Positions 1-7,273 of a stretch of DNA of 29,352 nucleotides are shown here, in pieces; within the stretch, counting starts at the first letter, position 1, and each line of letters starts with the position of its first letter. A program made the translations under genes and the position numbers. The notes below the pieces were generated by a model. That model saw only the letters and a program-made list of their open reading frames with translations, was not told the DNA's origin and did not search any database. The DNA comes from Nitrospinaceae bacterium (GTDB taxonomy: Bacteria > Nitrospinota > Nitrospinia > Nitrospinales > VA-1), in the NCBI GenBank assembly GCA_029937655.1, contig JAPYPK010000009.1, positions 1 to 29,352 on the forward strand. Reading direction: 5' to 3'.

Positions 1-299
1 AAAAAGCTTTTGATATTCTAGTTATGGATTTGCGGGAGCGCTCAGATTTGACAGACTTTTTTGTCATTTGCAGCGCAACTTCGAGAATGCAAGTTCAGGC
101 GATTACCGATTCTATTCTGGATCAAGTTTACGAATCTCCCCACAAATTATCTTCAAGGGAAGGTTACACTTCGGGTAATTGGGTGGTTTTAGACCTGATC
201 GATGTTGTGGCACATATTTTTCATAAAGATGTTCGCGCGCAATATGACCTCGAGCGTTTATGGGGCGATGTGCCACTCGTTGAAGTCCCTCATCGATGA
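1..299 (+). CDS. rsfS: Ribosomal silencing factor RsfS (3' part, start outside window)
   Basis: The frame is open from base 3 and the first visible residues (KAFDILVMDLRERSDLTDFF) match the start of the RsfS/Iojap core, so the gene begins upstream of the window. An internal ATG at 24 is not the real start. RsfS binds ribosomal protein uL14 on the 50S subunit and blocks joining with 30S when nutrients are short. The family hallmarks are visible: DFFVICSATS, the Q-A-I helix, GNWVVLDLIDVVAHIF and YDLERLW near the C-terminus. The next gene, a DksA/TraR-type protein, starts 22 bases after its stop, so the two may share a transcript; both are growth-rate or stress linked. Confidence 0.93.
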   Translation, partial: KAFDILVMDLRERSDLTDFFVICSATSRMQVQAITDSILDQVYESPHKLSSREGYTSGNWVVLDLIDVVAHIFHKDVRAQYDLERLWGDVPLVEVPHR

Positions 300-321
300 T
301 GATAATTTAGAAAAAAATTTT

Positions 322-681
322 ATGAATGAAACCAAAATTGCCTCCTTTAGAGCTAAATTGGAAGAAATTCGTTTTTCCATAGCGGGTGAGGTACGGGAAA
401 AATACAAATCGCCCCAAGACCATCTAACTGAACAGGTTGCAGATATAGCTGATGATGCAGTCCAATCCTATGATCGCCAACTGATGATGGGGCTTGGGGA
501 AAAAGAATTTGGAAAGTTACGATTAGTGGAAGAAGCGATCGAAAAAATAGACCGGGGACAGTATGGAATTTGCTTGGAGTGCGAGGAGTTAGTTTCTGAA
601 GAAAGACTGACCGTTGTTCCCTTTGCATCACACTGTGTCGATTGTCTTGAAAAAATAGAAAAGAAAAATACCGGAATTTAA
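322..681 (+). CDS. DksA/TraR-family zinc-finger protein
   Basis: This 119-residue protein belongs to the DksA/TraR family, whose members enter the RNA polymerase secondary channel and adjust promoter output. A four-cysteine zinc finger is present (C84-x2-C87 and C105-x2-C108) inside the typical GQYGICLEC...RLTVVPFASHCVDC pattern. The N-terminal half is charged and helical. D41 and D44 (DIAD) sit where DksA carries its coiled-coil-tip acidic pair. It is shorter than E. coli DksA (151 aa). The frame stays open upstream to 202, but that part overlaps rsfS and does not look like the family, so the ATG at 322 is chosen; it has no clear Shine-Dalgarno sequence. Whether it works with ppGpp cannot be told from sequence. 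Confidence 0.88.
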   Translation: MNETKIASFRAKLEEIRFSIAGEVREKYKSPQDHLTEQVADIADDAVQSYDRQLMMGLGEKEFGKLRLVEEAIEKIDRGQYGICLECEELVSEERLTVVPFASHCVDCLEKIEKKNTGI

Positions 682-778
682 ATGTATGATGGGATTTCTT
701 TTTAGCCAGTCTATTTGCAAGTAGCTCTCACCCCAGCATATAAACCAATTTAGTAAAACCACCAACCACGGAATTCAA

Positions 779-2101
779 GTGTCACTTAAATCAATAATCA
801 CCTTCCTTTTCTTTGCATTGCTTTCAGTGTATTTTTCCTTTTTAAATCCTCATGAGGTGGATATACATTTTGCTCAGGGTTGGTCGTTTCAACTTCCAAT
901 GATTGTTTTGTTTCTGGGTTCTGTGTTGTTAGGTATTCTGGTAGCTGGTTTTTTGCACGGAGCACTTTCTTTAAAAAATTTTTTTATCAATTTGAAAAAA
1001 TCTGGACGCGCCAAGCGTCAAAATAAAAATAACCATCGAAGTGAGAGGCTACTCGAAGAAGCCGAAAATTATTTAGCATGTGGACACGTCTCAAAATCTG
1101 TTGCTACTTATGAAAAAATTTTAAACATGTCGCCAAGTCACGTACGAGTTCTTGCCCAACTTGGAAATATAGCAAGGGAGGAAGGGAATGTTGAACGTGC
1201 TCTAAAGCTTCATTTGATAGCAACAGAAATTGCGCCTGAAAACTTGAATGTTTTGTACGGCTTAGCTGAGGACTATTGCATTCAGGCAACCCCAAAAAAA
1301 GAAATGGAGGTTCTTGAGAAAATTTTAGAATTTAACCGAAGGTCCCCTCGTGTTCTTTGTCGAATGAGAGAAGTTTATTTAAAGTTGGAAGATTGGCCAT
1401 CGGCAGTAGAAGTGCAACGAAAACTAGTTACTCTAGCTAAAGGAAGAGAAAAAAAAGAAAAAGAAAAAAGAATGCTCGGCCAGTATATTTACAAAAGTGG
1501 GGTCCGTTATTTCAATAATGATAGCTTTGAATTAGCAATTACCGAAATTAAAAGATCTTTGCGGGAAAATGCCCAGTGTCTATCTTCACATATTCTATTA
1601 GGAGATGCTTACCTAAAAACGGGTGATAGAAAGGGAGCATTAAAATCATGGAAAAAAGGCTATGCTCATACAAAGTCAATAGCCTGTATGATGCGAATGG
1701 AAGAGGTCTATAGAGAGTTGGGTCAACCGGGGGAAATGATAGAAAAATACAAAGAAGCTATCAGGAATTCGGGAAATGGACCTAGTGAAATACTAATCAT
1801 GCTATTAGGTGTTCTTTGTTTAGAGGAGAAGACTCCTCAAGAAACTATACGATTAATCGAAGAAAATACAGACTCCGAGAAAGCTATTATCCCCTCTCTT
1901 ATTCTGGGTGATGCCTACAAACAAGACCACAACGAAACGAAATCTAAAAAAGCATTAGAAAATGCTACTCGACAAATAAAGAGGGCAATGTTTAATTTTA
2001 AATGCGGTGCGTGCGGTAAAATTTTAAATAAGTGGACTGACCATTGTTCGGCTTGCAATACTTTTGATGCGATGGAATGTTTCTTAGGGATTAGTTCTTA
2101 G
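779..2101 (+). CDS. lapB: LapA-LapB-like fusion: two-TM N-terminus, TPR domain, C-terminal rubredoxin-type zinc ribbon
   Basis: The 440-residue product starts at GTG. Residues ~5-23 and ~38-62 form two hydrophobic helices separated by a short periplasmic stretch, the pattern of LapA (DUF1049). A basic linker follows, then a long TPR array (~65-395; for example the SKSVATYEKIL, ERALKLHLIA and RKGALKSWKKGY helices). The C-terminus has a C409-x2-C412 / C423-x2-C426 ribbon like the rubredoxin-type domain of LapB/YciM. In E. coli, LapB is anchored by one helix and directs FtsH-dependent turnover of LpxC, setting LPS level; LapA is a separate neighbouring protein. Here both parts lie in one frame. 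The function is inferred from this architecture. A weak CGGA lies upstream of the GTG. Confidence 0.8.
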   Translation: MSLKSIITFLFFALLSVYFSFLNPHEVDIHFAQGWSFQLPMIVLFLGSVLLGILVAGFLHGALSLKNFFINLKKSGRAKRQNKNNHRSERLLEEAENYLACGHVSKSVATYEKILNMSPSHVRVLAQLGNIAREEGNVERALKLHLIATEIAPENLNVLYGLAEDYCIQATPKKEMEVLEKILEFNRRSPRVLCRMREVYLKLEDWPSAVEVQRKLVTLAKGREKKEKEKRMLGQYIYKSGVRYFNNDSFELAITEIKRSLRENAQCLSSHILLGDAYLKTGDRKGALKSWKKGYAHTKSIACMMRMEEVYRELGQPGEMIEKYKEAIRNSGNGPSEILIMLLGVLCLEEKTPQETIRLIEENTDSEKAIIPSLILGDAYKQDHNETKSKKALENATRQIKRAMFNFKCGACGKILNKWTDHCSACNTFDAMECFLGISS

Positions 2102-2199
2102 TAAAGGTTCTTAATAGATCAGTTTTAACCTTGCGCTTGTCGGTTTTGTGTTTTTTGGTTTAAGCATTTACTCTCTCGGGTAGAGCTATATTATTAAAA

Positions 2200-3537
2200 T
2201 TAATAGTCGGCGGGGTCATTTTTTAGGCATTTTCTACGATCTTTTTTTGCTCTAGATTTGTCTTTTTCAAATTTTCTCCAGTTAAGCGCGTCAGACTTTT
2301 CTGGGATGATAGATTTTTTGTTGTCCCCATCCTCCCAGGAAAGCTTTGGTCTAGGCGTTGGTCGGGAAAAATTAACTGGCGTTTTTGAAAAATATTTTCT
2401 ACCAACATCAAACTCTTTTGTTGTTAATCCCAGTTCCATTTCATAAAGATCTTTCGCCGCCTTGGGAAAACGTCCAGAAAACAAACCTTCTCCCCGCATG
2501 AGAATTTCCTTAATATTAACTAGGCTAGACCGCCACGATTCAGGTATTTCATGCCACCCATAAATCGCGCCAGCTAAAGCTCCAACCAAAGCACCGATCT
2601 TATCTGCTTCTTTTCCCATGTTGAGACCTGTAGTCAAAGTTGAGCCGAATTCACGACCCTCGCGCAAAACAAGAAGCAGGCATAGTGGCAATAAAGTTAA
2701 AACATAGGATTGGGCGGGACTAGTAATTTTTAGTTTGTGCCGGCCAGAAGCGTTTTGGCAGATCCAATTTAATAACTCATCACAATCAAAACCCCACCGC
2801 TCTCGAAGACTTGTGAGACTTTTTTTAAGTAATCCACGTTCTGACTCAGAAGTCTGGTTCCAAAAAATGGGTGCAGTTTTTTCGACTTGATTCTCGATCT
2901 TTTGACAAAACTCTTCAGCAGTAATTAAAATTTCTTCTGCTTGATGGTGTGGCTCTTCACTTTCTGGTTTTAAAAGTAAAAACCTAGATACAAGATATCC
3001 GATGAGGGCAAGTCCGGTGATCTCGCATAAATTACGACTCATCATTAAACCGATATTAATATTTAAAGAAATACCAATTTCGGGTCGGTCTCTATGGATG
3101 AGTCCCGCTGGAATTCCCATAGTTAAAAATGTTGCGTCTGCAGGATTATGGTCAGATACTTGGGGTGCAGCACCTTTTAGGGAGTTGATCAATTGAGAAA
3201 ATTTTTTATCGGGATGGCGATAAACCCCAAAATAATGATCTGGTCCACCCACACTCAACTTAGTCAGGCATTCAATGGTTTTTTCTGCGTTCCATTTTCT
3301 ATTTTGTAGGAGACAGTCGGCAATAACCAATGAACCCTGAGTTTGTATTCCATAGAGGCCCTGCATTTTAAATCGTTTAATTCCTTTCCCAATGAACGGA
3401 CGCACATCTTTAAAGCTATTCATAGAGCCAAAGAGTTGCTGGATAGTTTCTGGTTTCATGCTTTTTGCGGATAGACCCATGGCATCACCCACAGCCATTC
3501 CACACCAACTCCCAACAACCTTGTCCTTAATATCCAT
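2200..3537 (-). CDS. ADP-ribosylglycohydrolase-fold protein with degenerate metal motifs
   Basis: The N-terminus (VVGSWCGMAVGDAMGLSAK) and the late segment GKEADKIGALVGALAGAIYG (308 onward) identify the DraG/ADP-ribosylglycohydrolase family, whose enzymes remove ADP-ribose from proteins using two Mg ions. The metal-binding motifs are altered: the early T-D-D-T motif reads QTQG (residues ~65-68), and the later D-x-D-T reads E310-A-D312-K313. The protein may therefore be inactive or have another role. The last ~75 residues are charged and probably disordered. At 445 aa it is longer than the usual ~300 aa, because of a middle insertion (~185-245) and this tail. Its ATG is 51 bases after the stop of the upstream metallo-beta-lactamase gene, so co-transcription is likely. 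No Shine-Dalgarno sequence is visible. Confidence 0.78.
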   Translation of the reverse strand: MDIKDKVVGSWCGMAVGDAMGLSAKSMKPETIQQLFGSMNSFKDVRPFIGKGIKRFKMQGLYGIQTQGSLVIADCLLQNRKWNAEKTIECLTKLSVGGPDHYFGVYRHPDKKFSQLINSLKGAAPQVSDHNPADATFLTMGIPAGLIHRDRPEIGISLNINIGLMMSRNLCEITGLALIGYLVSRFLLLKPESEEPHHQAEEILITAEEFCQKIENQVEKTAPIFWNQTSESERGLLKKSLTSLRERWGFDCDELLNWICQNASGRHKLKITSPAQSYVLTLLPLCLLLVLREGREFGSTLTTGLNMGKEADKIGALVGALAGAIYGWHEIPESWRSSLVNIKEILMRGEGLFSGRFPKAAKDLYEMELGLTTKEFDVGRKYFSKTPVNFSRPTPRPKLSWEDGDNKKSIIPEKSDALNWRKFEKDKSRAKKDRRKCLKNDPADY

Positions 3538-3588
3538 AGTATGAAAGTGGGTACATGTAGTATTCTTAGAGTAGTTGTAACAGTTGCT

Positions 3589-4353
3589 TCAAACCTCGAT
3601 TAAGTCCGTTGCTTGGGTTTGCAAAGCTAATTCTAAATGAGCAGCACAGCTTCCTAGCGCCTGCAGCGCAGTGACATGGGCTATTTCGGGATGGTTATTT
3701 GTCTGGCTTAAATGCATCAATATTACTCGTTGAAGGTGCTCATGTTTAACTGCTGTCAATAGCTCTCCGCAGGCCTCATTAGATAAATGGCCAAGGTCAC
3801 TTTTTATCCTCTGCTTCACAGACCAGGGATAGGGACCAAAATCTAACATCTCAACATCGTGGTTGGATTCTACTAGCAATACGTGAGAATTTTGCAATAT
3901 TTCACGAACCTCATGAGTAACCATTCCCATATCGGTTGCGTGCCCTAGTTTTCTGTTTTGGTATCGAATCACGTAAGCGACGGATTCCTTCGCATCGTGA
4001 GAAGTAGTATAGGGTTCTATCTCAAGACCATTTAGAGAAACCGTTTCACCTGCGCGGATGGGATTGAATGCTGGGATGCTTCCTAGTTTTTGACTGGCCT
4101 GAATAGTACCATTGGTAGCATATAATGGTATTGAGTGTTTACGTACTAAAGGTCCGACGCCACCTATATGATCCGAGTGTTCGTGTGTTAAAAAAACGGC
4201 ATCCAATTCTTCAGGTGTTCGGTCGATTAATTTCAGGCGCCTTTCAAGTTCTTTGACGCTCAAACCTGAATCAATAATTATTTTTACCGCATCAGACTCG
4301 ACATAAATGCAGTTTCCTCGACTACCACTGGATAATACAGAAAATTTAAAAAT
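3589..4353 (-). CDS. Metallo-beta-lactamase-fold hydrolase, WalJ/YycJ-like; probable ATT start
   Basis: The product has the zinc-binding H-x-H-x-D-H motif (LTHEHSDHIGG) and the flanking signatures of the YycJ/WalJ group: an opening strand FKFSVLSSGSRGNC, then IIIDSGLS, GHATDMG and ESNHD. Members are putative exonuclease-like phosphodiesterases linked to DNA repair or cell-wall signalling in Firmicutes; the substrate is not known here. A TTG at 4263 would cut off the conserved first strand. Reading further upstream, the frame stays open and the homology begins at an ATT at 4353, seven bases after AAGAAAGG (4361-4368 on this strand). No ATG, GTG or TTG is available in that stretch. This gives 254 aa, the usual family length. 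It lies 128 bases downstream of aroB. Confidence 0.85.
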   Translation of the reverse strand: MFKFSVLSSGSRGNCIYVESDAVKIIIDSGLSVKELERRLKLIDRTPEELDAVFLTHEHSDHIGGVGPLVRKHSIPLYATNGTIQASQKLGSIPAFNPIRAGETVSLNGLEIEPYTTSHDAKESVAYVIRYQNRKLGHATDMGMVTHEVREILQNSHVLLVESNHDVEMLDFGPYPWSVKQRIKSDLGHLSNEACGELLTAVKHEHLQRVILMHLSQTNNHPEIAHVTALQALGSCAAHLELALQTQATDLIEV

Positions 4354-4481
4354 GAGATGGCCTTTCTTGGAAGTTGATAAATATAAAAATTTTAAATTAT
4401 TTTAAAAAAGTGTTTTTTGTAAAATTCTTGGTATAAATTTTTTAATTAAGATGGGATAGTTCTTTTAAGCTCGCGAAGTGA

Positions 4482-5564
4482 TTAATGGTTTTTATTTAGT
4501 GCCGCCTTGACCGACAACTCAGGAACGTCATCAACAATTTCAACTGAGCCTATACTCTTTGTTAGTATAAATCGAAGCTTGTTATGGGTGGTTTTTTTAT
4601 CGTTATACATTGCACTGATGACATCTTCAGAGTTTAAATTAGGCGAATGTACGGGAAGATTAAATTTTTTCAGTAGATTTGTTATGCGTATAGGCACATC
4701 TTCTGAACATTCCCCGGTTTCTACAGAAAGCCATGCCGCTTGAATCATTCCTATGGCTAATGCTTCTCCATGAAGATATTCGGTATAGTTGGTAAGGGTT
4801 TCTATGGAGTGTCCAAAGGTATGCCCAAAATTTAGAATCATACGATGTCTGCTCTCTCGCTCATCTTTTTCAACCACCTTTGCTTTGATAGCGCAAGAAG
4901 TCTCAATGATATGTTCCAGACAATCACGATTGAGAGAAAGAATTTCTTTAGTGTTATTTTCCAAGAAAGCAAACAACTTCTCGTCTGCTATGATTCCATA
5001 CTTAATTACTTCGGCGAGTCCAGCCCTGAATTCGTTTTTGGGTAGAGTTTGTAGAGTGTCAAGGTCAACTACTACCAACTTAGGCTGATAAAATGCTCCA
5101 ATCATATTTTTTCCGCGTGGGTGATTTACCGCAGTTTTACCACCTACACTGCTATCCACTTGTGAGAGTAGGGTGGTCGGTATTTGAATGAAAGGGATTC
5201 CACGCTGATAGGTAGCTGCTATGAAACCAGTCAGGTCACCTACCACTCCACCGCCAAGGGCAATCAATGTCGATTTTCGATCGCAGTTCATCTCGAGCAT
5301 CCGGTCGTAAACTAGCTCTGCCTGCTGAAGTGATTTTGATGTTTCGCCTTCGGGGATCTCTATGACACCGGATGAATGACCTGCACTTGCTAACCCTGAT
5401 TCGATTTTTTCTCCAAACAAATTTCTTACAGAGGGGTGTGTGATAATAATATTCCGACTGGATTCAAGTCGTTTGGAAATAAACTCGCCGACTTGAGGTA
5501 AAATATTTCGGCTGATTAAAATATCATAACTTCTTTCATCTAGATCGATGTTCAAACGCTTCAT
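4482..5564 (-). CDS. aroB: 3-dehydroquinate synthase
   Basis: AroB converts DAHP to 3-dehydroquinate, step two of the cytoplasmic shikimate pathway, using NAD and a divalent metal. The 360-aa length is normal. Visible motifs are the NAD-binding GGGVVGDLTGFIAATYQRG, the IPTTLLSQVDSSVGGKTAVN block, the metal-ligand helix RAGLAEVIKYG, and the histidine motif FGHTFGHSIE followed by LHGEALAIGM. All appear intact. The ATG at 5564 lacks a Shine-Dalgarno sequence. It is divergent from miaB across a 296-base gap and is followed on the same strand by the metallo-beta-lactamase-fold gene. No other aro genes are in the window. Confidence 0.97.
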   Translation of the reverse strand: MKRLNIDLDERSYDILISRNILPQVGEFISKRLESSRNIIITHPSVRNLFGEKIESGLASAGHSSGVIEIPEGETSKSLQQAELVYDRMLEMNCDRKSTLIALGGGVVGDLTGFIAATYQRGIPFIQIPTTLLSQVDSSVGGKTAVNHPRGKNMIGAFYQPKLVVVDLDTLQTLPKNEFRAGLAEVIKYGIIADEKLFAFLENNTKEILSLNRDCLEHIIETSCAIKAKVVEKDERESRHRMILNFGHTFGHSIETLTNYTEYLHGEALAIGMIQAAWLSVETGECSEDVPIRITNLLKKFNLPVHSPNLNSEDVISAMYNDKKTTHNKLRFILTKSIGSVEIVDDVPELSVKAALNKNH

Positions 5565-5610
5565 GAGTACGGGTCAATTATCTATAGAGTAATAAACCTG
5601 ACCATATTAG

Positions 5611-5626
5611 CACTTTAGAAAAAGTG
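5611..5626. repeat. Short perfect hairpin in the aroB-miaB divergent gap
   Basis: CACTTT-AGAA-AAAGTG forms a 6-bp perfect stem with a 4-base loop, 47 bases upstream of the aroB ATG. It could sit in the aroB leader or be an operator. The remainder of the 296-base gap shows no small gene. Confidence 0.35.
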
Positions 5627-5824
5627 TTTGAACCGTTTATCCTATGAAAGTACTCACATTGGTAGGGATCAATCTAATTTGTTTATTGAAATTTAACTAA
5701 TTAACATAAACCATTTTTAGTTGCCTTTTAATGGGTATTGTTGCTAATAAAAACGCACTCTAGCGTTTCTGTCCAATGGCATCATATTGCTAGGTTACCT
5801 ATCGATTAAGAATACAATTCCCTG

Positions 5825-5853
5825 TTGAAAGCCAAATATTTTTAGACTACAGT
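5825..5853 (+). promoter_or_regulatory. Candidate miaB promoter giving a near-leaderless mRNA
   Basis: TTGAAA (5825-5830) and TACAGT (5848-5853) are separated by exactly 17 bases. Transcription would begin about seven bases downstream, at or next to the miaB ATG (5861). No Shine-Dalgarno sequence lies before that ATG (the upstream bases are AGTCTTTTTT), which fits a leaderless transcript. Confidence 0.4.
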
Positions 5854-5860
5854 CTTTTTT

Positions 5861-7195
5861 ATGAAACAGGTTTATTTGGATACATTTGGTTGCCAGATGA
5901 ATGTGGCAGACACAGACCGCATGGAACTATTACTGTTTCATTCGGGTTATATCCGCACTGGAGAAGCCCAAGATGCAGATCTGATCCTCATCAATACATG
6001 TTCTATCCGAGATAAGGCAGAACAAAAAATATATTCTCTTGCTAGAAACTTAAAACCACTTAAAGAAGTTAATCCCGATCTAATTCTTGGGTTTACTGGG
6101 TGCTTGGCCCAGCAAGAGGGGGAACAGTTTTTGGAAAAAATGCCTTTTGTTGACCTTGTTATAGGGCCTGATGGAGTGGAGCATATTGTTAGGTTGGTGG
6201 ACGAGGTCAAGGAAAAGAACGTACCGGTCGTGCGGACCCAGTTCGATACGGATACAAATTACAAGATTCCTGAGCTTTCGGGCGAAACTCCACTAAAACC
6301 AGGTTCGACTACGTTTGTTAATATAATTAAAGGTTGTGACAAATATTGTACCTTCTGCGTAGTCCCTTTTACGCGTGGTCGAGAAAAAAGTCGAGAAGTC
6401 GAAGAGATTGAACAAGAGGTTCGACTTTTAGTATCAAGAGGTGCACGTGAGGTTGTTTTGCTAGGACAAAACGTCAACGCTTATGGAAAACGCGGACTTA
6501 AACGACCAGTTCCTTTTCATGAGTTATTATATAGAATCGCGTCGATTTCTGGCCTGGAACGTTTGCGGTTCACGACGAGTCATCCAAAAGACTTTACCCG
6601 CGAGTGCATATCGGCTTATCAGGACCTTGATATTTTGGTAAATCATTTACATCTTCCTGTGCAAAGTGGAAATAACCGTATTCTTAAAGAGATGCGTAGA
6701 ATGCATACGGTAGAAGAATATATTTCTATAATAGAGGAGCTTAAGACTGCTGTGCCAGATATGGGTTTATCCACCGATATCATTGTGGGTTATCCGGGTG
6801 AGTCAGAATCAGAATTTGAAGATACTCTTGTTTTAATGGAAAAAATAAAGTTCAACAACAGTTATATGTTCAGTTATAGTCCACGCCCTAATACACCAGC
6901 GCAGGATTTTCCTGATTCAGTGCCGCAGTCAGTGAAGTCGGCTCGTTTACAAAGAACAATTGAGTTACAAAAGAAATTAACTCTTGAACAAGGAGAAAAA
7001 TTTATAGGTAAGGAAGTAGACGTTTTGGTAGAAAGTGAAAGTTTTAAATCTGGGGCCGATTTTAGGGGGAGAAATGCTCAATACTGGTCAGTTAACTTTA
7101 CTGGAGACAAAAGACAGATTAGCCCAGGTGATATGGTGAAAGTTGTTGTGGAAGAAGCATCCGGTCATGTGTTAAGGGGTAGAGGTGTTTTGTAG
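5861..7195 (+). CDS. miaB: tRNA-2-methylthio-N6-dimethylallyladenosine synthase MiaB
   Basis: This radical-SAM methylthiotransferase adds a methylthio group to i6A37 of tRNAs reading UNN codons. The 444-aa length is typical. The N-terminal UPF0004 domain carries the three cysteines for the auxiliary Fe-S cluster (C11 in FGCQMN, C47 in NTCSIR, C81 in GCLAQ). The radical-SAM triad is C159-x3-C163-x2-C166 (GCDKYCTFC). The central LGQNVNAYG, HLPVQSGN and STDIIVGYPGE motifs and a C-terminal TRAM domain are also present. It stands alone on its strand: divergent from aroB and convergent with the unknown 482-aa gene. No miaA is seen here. Confidence 0.97.
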   Translation: MKQVYLDTFGCQMNVADTDRMELLLFHSGYIRTGEAQDADLILINTCSIRDKAEQKIYSLARNLKPLKEVNPDLILGFTGCLAQQEGEQFLEKMPFVDLVIGPDGVEHIVRLVDEVKEKNVPVVRTQFDTDTNYKIPELSGETPLKPGSTTFVNIIKGCDKYCTFCVVPFTRGREKSREVEEIEQEVRLLVSRGAREVVLLGQNVNAYGKRGLKRPVPFHELLYRIASISGLERLRFTTSHPKDFTRECISAYQDLDILVNHLHLPVQSGNNRILKEMRRMHTVEEYISIIEELKTAVPDMGLSTDIIVGYPGESESEFEDTLVLMEKIKFNNSYMFSYSPRPNTPAQDFPDSVPQSVKSARLQRTIELQKKLTLEQGEKFIGKEVDVLVESESFKSGADFRGRNAQYWSVNFTGDKRQISPGDMVKVVVEEASGHVLRGRGVL

Positions 7196-7252
7196 GGGAA
7201 ATACGACAAACTAAAGATTGAAGGGTCGAACAGCGGTGCCAGCTGGATAAAG

Positions 7253-7273
7253 AGAATAGAAACTAACTATTCT
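7253..7273. terminator. Inverted repeat between convergent genes
   Basis: AGAATAG, a 7-base loop, then CTATTCT form a perfect 7-bp stem between miaB and the convergent unknown gene, touching the latter's stop codon. Neither side has a strong T-tract, so this is only a possible shared terminator. Confidence 0.3.

Noticed and set aside
202..321. Longer start for the DksA/TraR-type gene
   Set aside because: It would overlap rsfS by ~100 bases and add residues unlike the family.
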